Part shown: positions 60,701-64,000 of the stretch, one piece after another
Layout: the number at the start of each line of letters is the position of its first letter
Numbering within the stretch: position 1 is the stretch's first letter
From: Plazaster borealis
Lineage: Eukaryota > Echinodermata > Asteroidea > Forcipulatida > Labidiasteridae
Direction: 5' to 3'
Length of the DNA: 64,000 bases
Assembly: GCA_021014325.1 (NCBI GenBank)
Contig: CM037467.1
Coordinates: 10,255,273-10,319,272 of the forward strand
Translations under genes and position numbers: made by a program
The notes under the pieces: model-generated
Database searches by the model: none
Seen by the model: only the letters and a program-made list of their open reading frames with translations
Told to the model about the DNA's origin: nothing

Positions 60701-63363
60701 AAAACAAAAAAAAAAACCTGATCTTTTCCGTGGCAGGCTTCCAAGGCAGAATACGCAACCATCCTTCTATGGGACACTACAACATGGCGACAGTTAGGCG
60801 AACTACCAGCCCACTCCCTGACCATCACCCAGCTGGCGTTCTCCCACAGTGGCAGACACCTTTTAGCAGTGTCCAGGGACCGGACCTGGTCAGTGTTTGA
60901 AGAGAAGGAGCAAGGCGGAGAATCAAAAGGCAAGCCAGGGTTATTTTTTTCCCATAGAAAGAGACGTATATAGTATAGCTCTTTTTCTTTTTTCTTTTCT
61001 TTTTTGAATGAGAGATCGCCTAACATTACAAGGCCGGACGGCCACTTCAAGGTGAGGGCTACACTTAACTGATTTGGGCTGTCGACCCAAATCAACCGCC
61101 GCCAGGGGCACATTGCCACCTACTCCTGGGGCTGAAAGAGGGTTACCCCCTTCACAGTCCGTAAGGATGTAGGCATGGGTATCATCCACTAGGAGCCTGG
61201 CTGGTAGATCAGAATGCACTACCTTCCCAACTTTTAACAAAGCTCTTATGGTTAAGTGCCTTGCTCAAGGGCACAAGTGTCATGACCGGGATTCGAACCC
61301 ACACTCTGCTGCTGACAACACCAGAGCTTGGGTTCGGTGAACTAGACCACTCGGCCAGGACATGCACATACATTGGCTGATCACAACCACGACTTCACAT
61401 CCAAAAAATTGTCAAAAATCTTTTTCAAGTTTTACCTTTAACCTTTCTTCACTCTGTCAGTATTTCTTTATGGCTTTTTTTTGGGGGGGGGGGAGGGGGC
61501 TGGTTTTTTGTAGCATGTATGGTTCAGTGTAGCACGTTGGACTCAAGATCTGATATCCGAGTCCCTGTGTAAGGTTTTGGACTATAATTGCTTCTCATCA
61601 CACCGCGGAGTAATGGGTACCTGTGAGGGTAGAGATTGTTGATGTGAATGACTAGCATCCTGTGCACCTATTTGGCTGCTGGTGCTGCATACTCTTAAGG
61701 AGTTGAGATTATTTCAAGAACGCTTGAGACACAATGAGCAGTCATAGTGTGAGGCGTTTTGATTACCTGTGTGTCAATTTGACTGTCGGTGCTGCATACT
61801 CCCAAGGAGTTGAGATTGTTTCTTAAACGCTTGAGACACATTGAGCAATAATGGTGTAATAATGGCAGGGTGTCTGTTTCGATGCCGGTGCTGCATACTC
61901 CTAAGGAGTTGAGATTGTTTCTGGAATGCAGAATGCCAGATGAACAGTGGTAGAAATTGTGTAAGGCACTTCCAATACTTCATTTGACAGTGTCTGATAA
62001 GTGCCTAGTATTATTAACATTATACGCATCATCACACCACAGGTTGTCCGTATGCTTTGGTTGCCTGCACAGACAAGAAGACGGCTCTTCATACCCGGAT
62101 TATTTGGTCAGGTGCTTGGTCACATGATGACCGGTACTTCGCCACAGCATCAAGAGACAAGAAGGCGAGTGCATGTACTAATCCAACCATTTATGGATCT
62201 TATAATTGCAGTTTCTGTAGCTATTTTTAAATTCATTGTTCAAATATTTGTTCTTTGTTGAGAAACTTTTAAAAAAAAATATTTAAATTTCCTTAAAGGT
62301 TATCATCTGGGGTCAGAGGTCAGTTGACCAAGAAGACTCAACGCCAAGCTGCCTTGGGAATTACCGGGCATGCTCAGTGCCCTTTGACCTGAAGGATGCT
62401 GTGACGGCAGTTGACTTTGCTCCAGTGGCTAGCACCAACGGAAGGTAAGCATCACTGATCTACACATGGTACCAGAGACTGCCACAAAGTACCACACCTT
62501 CCAGGCAAGCATTGGGTGCATGGGTTTCTTCTGTTTGTACTACTGGTATTATGTGGAAACCCTATGGCCTGTGTACTGTTGACTTAGTCTCCACAGTCTC
62601 CCGTGGTATTTTGTGGCAAGAGTCAGTTGGGCAGGAGAGTATACCGATAGCAATAGGGCCATACCTTCCAGGCTATCATTAGGTGCATGGGTTTCTTCTG
62701 TTTGTACAGCTGGTATTATGTGAAAACCCCCATGGCTTGTGTTCTGTGGACTTAGTCTCAATAGTCTTCCATGGTGTTTTGTAGCATGGGTATGTTGGGC
62801 TGGGGAGTGTACCCATAGTAAGTTCTGTTCAGAACAACCACAACTCAAGAGAGATTAGTACCATGGTGTTACCGCAAACCCTTCTAGATTGTATTTCCCA
62901 CCGTGAAAATTTTCAAATTCTACACAATTGATTAAATCTATGTTTTCTTTTTCTAATCAGTTACATATTAGCAGTTGGGTTGGAGTCGGGACAGATGTGT
63001 GTGGCGGAGTGGAACCCCCAGACACCAAATGCCTGGTGTACATGTTTCTGCATTCAACCACAGTAAGTTTACTGCAGGCTGTGAACTTCAGTCTGTCTAT
63101 TCCGTTTTCTTTTGTTTGTACATGATCCCAAATCTCTATGTGAAAAATGCATCCAACCCCACGATATTCTTCTTTACTCATTGACAATGACTTGTCTCTC
63201 CACCAGACTCTGTCACACGATGACCGTCAAGCGGCTGAAGTGGAGGCCAAAGGTCAAGGGTCGTGACGATGTAAAGCCTGATGGGATTGCGTACCTCCAG
63301 CTGGCTAGCTGCAGCTCTGACAGCAGTGTTCGGATTCACGATATCGAGATCAATTCCTCATGA
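37520..63363 (+). CDS. ELP2: ELP2, Elongator complex WD40 subunit, complete
   Basis: Scaffold subunit of the cytoplasmic Elongator complex, which makes the mcm5/ncm5 modifications of wobble uridine in tRNA. Eighteen exons in phase: 37520-37651, 39896-40072, 50375-50621, 52283-52417, 52996-53157, 54905-55000, 55697-55797, 57308-57445, 57624-57779, 58323-58424, 58732-58821, 59011-59170, 59846-59976, 60737-60929, 62043-62164, 62299-62444, 62961-63062, 63207-63363 (TGA). Together 848 aa; human ELP2 is 826 aa. The ATG at 37520 in a gcaagATGG context begins [18 protein letters not shown], like the human N-terminus. WD repeats run along the whole protein (two seven-bladed propellers in the family). 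Introns 14 and 15 start with GC; all others are GT-AG. Intron 2 is 10.3 kb and contains an antisense gene. Confidence 0.97.
37752..37851. repeat. Short hairpin repeat in ELP2 intron 1
   Basis: TAGCCCACCTTGT at 37753 and ACAAGGTGGGCTA near 37850, with TTGAGCTG / CAGCTCAA inside: a small foldback of about 100 bp, 100 bp after exon 1. Confidence 0.6.
40219..40562. mobile_element. TIR element, AAAGGTATTGTACA variant
   Basis: About 345 bp starting TTAAAGGTATTGTACACTTT and ending ACCAATAGTGTACAGGGCCT. Related copies lie at about 44820-45180, 45178-45540 and 51818-52193. First intron-2 repeat of ELP2. Confidence 0.6.
41143..41493 (-). mobile_element. tRNA-derived SINE, group A
   Basis: Minus-strand copy of the same 350-bp element, with head GTCGTGGCCAAGCGGTCAAG and an ATT-type tail at 41143. 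It lies in ELP2 intron 2, downstream of the nested sulfotransferase gene. Confidence 0.8.
41806..42708 (-). CDS. P-loop sulfotransferase-family protein nested in ELP2 intron 2
   Basis: Uninterrupted 300-aa frame on the strand opposite to ELP2. The N-terminus reads [19 protein letters not shown], a 5'-phosphosulfate-binding P-loop ([10 protein letters not shown], residues 13-22). Further in, [17 protein letters not shown] and [18 protein letters not shown] match the 3'-phosphate-binding region of PAPS-dependent sulfotransferases. There is no signal peptide or membrane segment, so a cytosolic enzyme is likely; the acceptor substrate is unknown. The frame stays open for 31 more codons upstream (to 42801), but a pyrimidine-rich tract ending in AG lies 12 bases before this ATG (boundary at 42719/42720). 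I therefore start at 42708 and expect a non-coding 5' exon. No AATAAA is seen close behind the TAG stop. It could be an old retrocopy, but no polyA tract or flanking duplication is visible. Confidence 0.8.
   Translation of the reverse strand: MSDQTRVLLWALPRTCSTVILKSLTSIPDSQMIYEFYSTANLYGPDRIRPAPPEPTYEGIELDGNGLVKGPGSGFKSSICTFEWVKRQLEADYPGKKVIIAKEMALWFYGRYNLIPKGYRHVFLIRNPYKVFPSWKKMRTEMLEFSGIKTSPEDPVLDSLPQEAVHPGKAYKEITDLWLHIKENNLDTDPIIIDSDDLLQNPKEILSAVCSRVGIPYSDSFLFWEAGLEVVDQWMVSSAFKNLMENTDFYQQTFKKSTCFKKPDPDSKIPDLATFSPDVQRCIEYSMPYYLKLFEQRLKC
42720..42740 (-). promoter_or_regulatory. Probable splice acceptor in the 5' UTR of the sulfotransferase gene
   Basis: Read on the minus strand, a T-rich tract (cattttcttttggtaatag) ends in AG 12 bases before the ATG. 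This suggests an upstream untranslated exon, which I could not place; a 380-bp TIR repeat occupies 42792-43172. Confidence 0.45.
42792..43172 (-). mobile_element. TIR element of the AAAGGCACTG family
   Basis: About 380 bp with ends TTAAAGGCACTGTACGTG and CATGTTGAGTGCCTTTAA, directly upstream of the nested sulfotransferase gene, where its promoter or 5' exon would be expected. Confidence 0.7.
44820..45540. mobile_element. Two adjoining copies of the AAAGGTATTG-type TIR element
   Basis: Two copies of about 350 bp each placed head to tail (about 44820-45180 and 45178-45540). They share GTGAAAGTTTAAGCT, GAGTCATGAGAAAACAGTG and ACCATGAxCATCTTT blocks. ELP2 intron 2. Confidence 0.6.
45692..45965 (+). 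repeat. Tandem duplication of about 139 bp in ELP2 intron 2
   Basis: AAACATGCATAGTAGGCATA starts at 45692 and 45831. The copies differ by a few bases and short deletions. Confidence 0.85.
46297..46376. repeat. Perfect 32-bp-arm hairpin in ELP2 intron 2
   Basis: Arms 46297-46328 and 46345-46376 are exact reverse complements around a 16-base loop. The arm begins CCGTGGAATGAGGTGC. No duplication of flanks is evident. Confidence 0.85.
47480..47650 (+). repeat. Two near-identical copies of about 95 bp
   Basis: TTAGTTTTGATCTTGCAAAC occurs at about 47468 and 47562, followed in each by GTTTGAAAACAGTGAAAAC and TTTTTTTTCTT. ELP2 intron 2. Confidence 0.75.
48529..48587 (+). mobile_element. Internally deleted copy C of the telomere-core TIR element
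   Basis: A 59-bp remnant keeping the 16-bp GTCGGAACATAGGGGT-type units and the CAGTC-type right end but lacking the CCCTAA core. It is flanked by TGACATAA on both sides (48521-48528, 48588-48595), again 8 bp. It lies in ELP2 intron 2. Confidence 0.7.
49213..49446 (-). pseudogene. 3' fragment of a LINE reverse transcriptase
   Basis: A 77-codon frame reading [20 protein letters not shown], then [18 protein letters not shown]. This is the conserved C-terminal end of many non-LTR reverse transcriptases (H-TR, P-ART, G-LWNS). The 3' untranslated part continues to about 48906, ending in AATAAATGTGAATTG on the minus strand. 5'-truncated. ELP2 intron 2. Confidence 0.75.
50820..51085 (-). mobile_element. 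tRNA-derived SINE, group B
   Basis: Minus-strand copy with GACCGGGACTCGAACCCACA and AGAGAAAGGGTTTGCC-type body, in ELP2 intron 3, 200 bp after exon 3. Confidence 0.7.
51818..52193. mobile_element. TIR element, AAAGGTATTATACA variant
   Basis: Starts TTAAAGGTATTATACAGG and ends CCTGTATAATACCTTCAA, about 375 bp. It ends roughly 90 bp before ELP2 exon 4, whose acceptor has a weak pyrimidine tract. Confidence 0.65.
52625..52885 (-). mobile_element. tRNA-derived SINE, group D
   Basis: Minus-strand copy of the same element (GGGACTGAAAAACCCAATCC, GGGATTTGAACCGGGG) in ELP2 intron 4, ending about 110 bp before exon 5. A partial third copy is at about 11770-11900. Confidence 0.75.
54585..54665 (+). 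mobile_element. tRNA-like SINE head
   Basis: GTCACCGTGGTCCAGAGGTT and GTGGGTTTGAATCC form A- and B-box-like segments at tRNA spacing. No 3' acceptor pairing; the downstream body is short. ELP2 intron 5. Confidence 0.5.
55020..55545 (+). repeat. 68-bp tandem repeat, about eight copies, ELP2 intron 6
   Basis: Unit CTTACTAGATTGTATCTCCA plus CCATGCAAAGTTTCAAATCC and TACTCATGTACATGGTGTTAC. ACTAGATT recurs near 55035, 55102, 55170, 55237, 55305, 55373, 55440 and 55506. It begins 20 bp after the exon 6 donor. A single related copy lies at about 62860-62930 in intron 16. Confidence 0.9.
56005..57159. mobile_element. Palindromic MITE (GGGCCCAATTTCAT ends) split by the hAT-like element
   Basis: Outer halves 56005-56204 and 57107-57159 join into a typical copy of the GCCCAATTTCATGGCTCTGC family once the 894-bp insert and one TSD are removed. 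Terminal inverted repeats are intact. Compare the uninterrupted relative at 2979-3220. Confidence 0.8.
56205..57098. mobile_element. 894-bp hAT-like non-autonomous element nested in a MITE
   Basis: Ends are inverted: TAACGTCCGTCGAT at 56205 and its complement ending at 57098, with a perfect 8-bp duplication CCTGCCTC (56197-56204 and 57099-57106). Both ends are rich in ATCGATAT-type palindromes (56212-56345 and 57020-57075). The interior (roughly 56400-57000) has only short frames and no transposase motif. An 8-bp TSD is the hAT signature. It lies in ELP2 intron 7. Confidence 0.8.
58323..63363 (+). CDS. ELP2: ELP2 exons 10-18: C-terminal propeller
   Basis: These exons encode [60 protein letters not shown], then [52 protein letters not shown] and a final blade [19 protein letters not shown] before the TGA at 63361. 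Each block follows the human protein in order. Exon 14 ends at 60929 with AAAAG/gcaagc and exon 15 ends at 62164 with AAGAAG/gcgagt, so both introns have GC donors. The nearest downstream GT donors would break the reading frame. Exon 12 (59011-59170) has its 3' end and donor copied twice more in the following intron. Confidence 0.95.
59116..59545 (+). repeat. Triplication of ELP2 exon 12 end plus intron start
   Basis: TCACACCCTAGCGAGCTCTA occurs at 59116 (in exon 12), 59293 and 59468. Each copy continues through the exon end and the donor GCAG/gttagc, then about 120 bp of intron. Periods are 177 and 175; the third copy diverges after the donor. Only the first copy joins the exon. Confidence 0.92.
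60125..60345 (-). mobile_element. tRNA-derived SINE, group B
   Basis: Minus-strand copy with CACGACCGGGACTTGAACCC and AACCCAGAACACTTATC body, in ELP2 intron 13. Confidence 0.7.
61008..61371 (-). mobile_element. tRNA-derived SINE, group C
   Basis: Second group C copy, in ELP2 intron 14, starting about 80 bp after its GC donor. Confidence 0.78.
61660..61940 (+). repeat. Three copies of a SINE-tail segment in ELP2 intron 14
   Basis: GGTGCTGCATACTC followed by AAGGAGTTGAGATT and an AACGCTTGAGACACA-like end repeats near 61679, 61788 and 61887. The first copy is the end of a SINE at about 61510; the others are local duplications. Confidence 0.7.
62496..62830 (+). repeat. Tandem duplication of about 167 bp in ELP2 intron 16
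   Basis: ACCTTCCAGG at 62496 and 62663, each followed by TGCATGGGTTTCTTCTGTTT and GGACTTAGTCTC-like blocks. Diverged copies. Confidence 0.75.
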
Positions 63364-63582
63364 CAAGAACAATGTTTATATTACGTATAAACCAAATCAA
63401 TCAGTCAATCAATCAATTAGGACCCGAGATGTTCAGGGAGGTAGGGAAGCCGGAGGGCTGGTGGGTAAGAGCGGAGTGTTGGTGACTGCTAAGAGCAAGT
63501 TTGAGTGTGCAACATGCTAAACTAAAGGTCAACTTTTTTTGACTTGAACACAGGCTGGTTGACCATTGTTCGACTACTGTTG

Positions 63583-63941
63583 TAGAGGTCGCTTATGCCC
63601 CCTCCTAAATTTTCATCTATTATGCCCCCTCTTATTTTTCAATAGCTGCTTGACAACCCCCTTTGTTTCAACAGCCAATATAAACCAATCAAAAGGTTGG
63701 AATTACCTCAGTGAGTGGGTATGGGTCTCACCCCACGGCAGTCCCCCATACTGGATGATGTGGCAGTGTGATGAAGACATTTGATTAAAAGTTAAAGACC
63801 CAACTCACTGTGATTTCTTTATTCATCCTTTTACACAGGTTTAAATTGGCTGTTGAAACAAAGGGGGTTGTCAAGAAGCTATTGAAAAATAAGAGGGGGC
63901 ATAAGAGATGAAAATTTAGGAGGGGGCATAAGCGACCTCTA
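63583..63941. mobile_element. Foldback element in the ELP2 3' region
   Basis: Arms 63583-63686 and 63838-63941 are about 104 bp, reverse complementary with about three mismatches. Ends TAGAGGTCGCTTATGCCCCC and its complement. The arms repeat CTTATGCCCCCTC twice. The 150-bp spacer contains the candidate ELP2 polyA signal, so the element may lie inside the 3' UTR. Confidence 0.8.
63784..63789 (+). terminator. Candidate ELP2 polyadenylation signal
   Basis: ATTAAA 420 bp after the ELP2 stop, inside the spacer of a foldback element. No AATAAA occurs earlier in the 3' region, so this or an unseen variant may be used. Weak evidence. Confidence 0.22.
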
Positions 63942-64000
63942 ACACTGTGGTTGACCATTTGAAACCAGCCTCAGGACTGGTCCCCGATAGCCTTGTTTCA

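Noticed and set aside
60938..60945. GT donor for ELP2 exon 14 (CCAGG/gttatt)
   Set aside because: It would add GKPG but shift the frame at exon 15, losing the conserved RIIW blade; the GC donor keeps it.

Overview
This is a metazoan nuclear genomic window. It has long spliceosomal introns, GT-AG splice sites apart from two GC-AG introns, tRNA-derived SINEs, many short terminal-inverted-repeat (TIR) elements and TTAGGG-type repeats. The gene set and the style of the repeats suggest a marine invertebrate deuterostome, most likely an echinoderm. That placement is an inference; nothing in the window fixes the species.

Four protein-coding genes can be read exon by exon. (1) 847-17950, plus strand: the 3' part (22 exons, 891 codons) of a kinesin-3 of the KIF28/KLP-6 type. 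It encodes the motor domain from the P-loop onward, an FHA domain, a KIF1B-like domain, a C2-like segment and a short tail; its 5' exons lie left of the window. (2) 25544-35438, plus: a complete BARD1 orthologue (9 exons, 975 aa) with RING, long linker, ankyrin repeats and two BRCT repeats. The RING is split over two tiny exons and the start of a third. (3) 37520-63363, plus: a complete ELP2, the Elongator WD40 subunit (18 exons, 848 aa), including two consecutive GC-AG introns. (4) 41806-42708, minus: a single-exon P-loop sulfotransferase-family gene nested antisense in the 10.3-kb second intron of ELP2. The genes do different jobs (microtubule transport, DNA repair and ubiquitin signalling, tRNA wobble modification, probable sulfation), and nothing indicates that they act together.

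Much of the remaining sequence is repeats. These include at least five tRNA-derived SINE groups, several TIR/foldback element families (some nested in one another with visible target-site duplications), two 3' fragments of LINE reverse transcriptases, and tandem arrays: a heptamer array at 8.8-9.3 kb, a roughly 1-kb array at 12.2-13.3 kb, a 180-bp array made from a TIR element at 21.8-23.0 kb, and a 68-bp array at 55.0-55.5 kb. The 7.6 kb between the kinesin and BARD1 holds no recognisable gene.

The least expected observations are: a short TIR element with a telomere-like core and 8-bp target-site duplications (three copies); the two adjacent GC-AG introns of ELP2; a tandem triplication that copies an ELP2 exon end with its splice donor; and the conversion of a mobile element into a satellite-like array. 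No CRISPR, operon, phage or other prokaryotic system is present.
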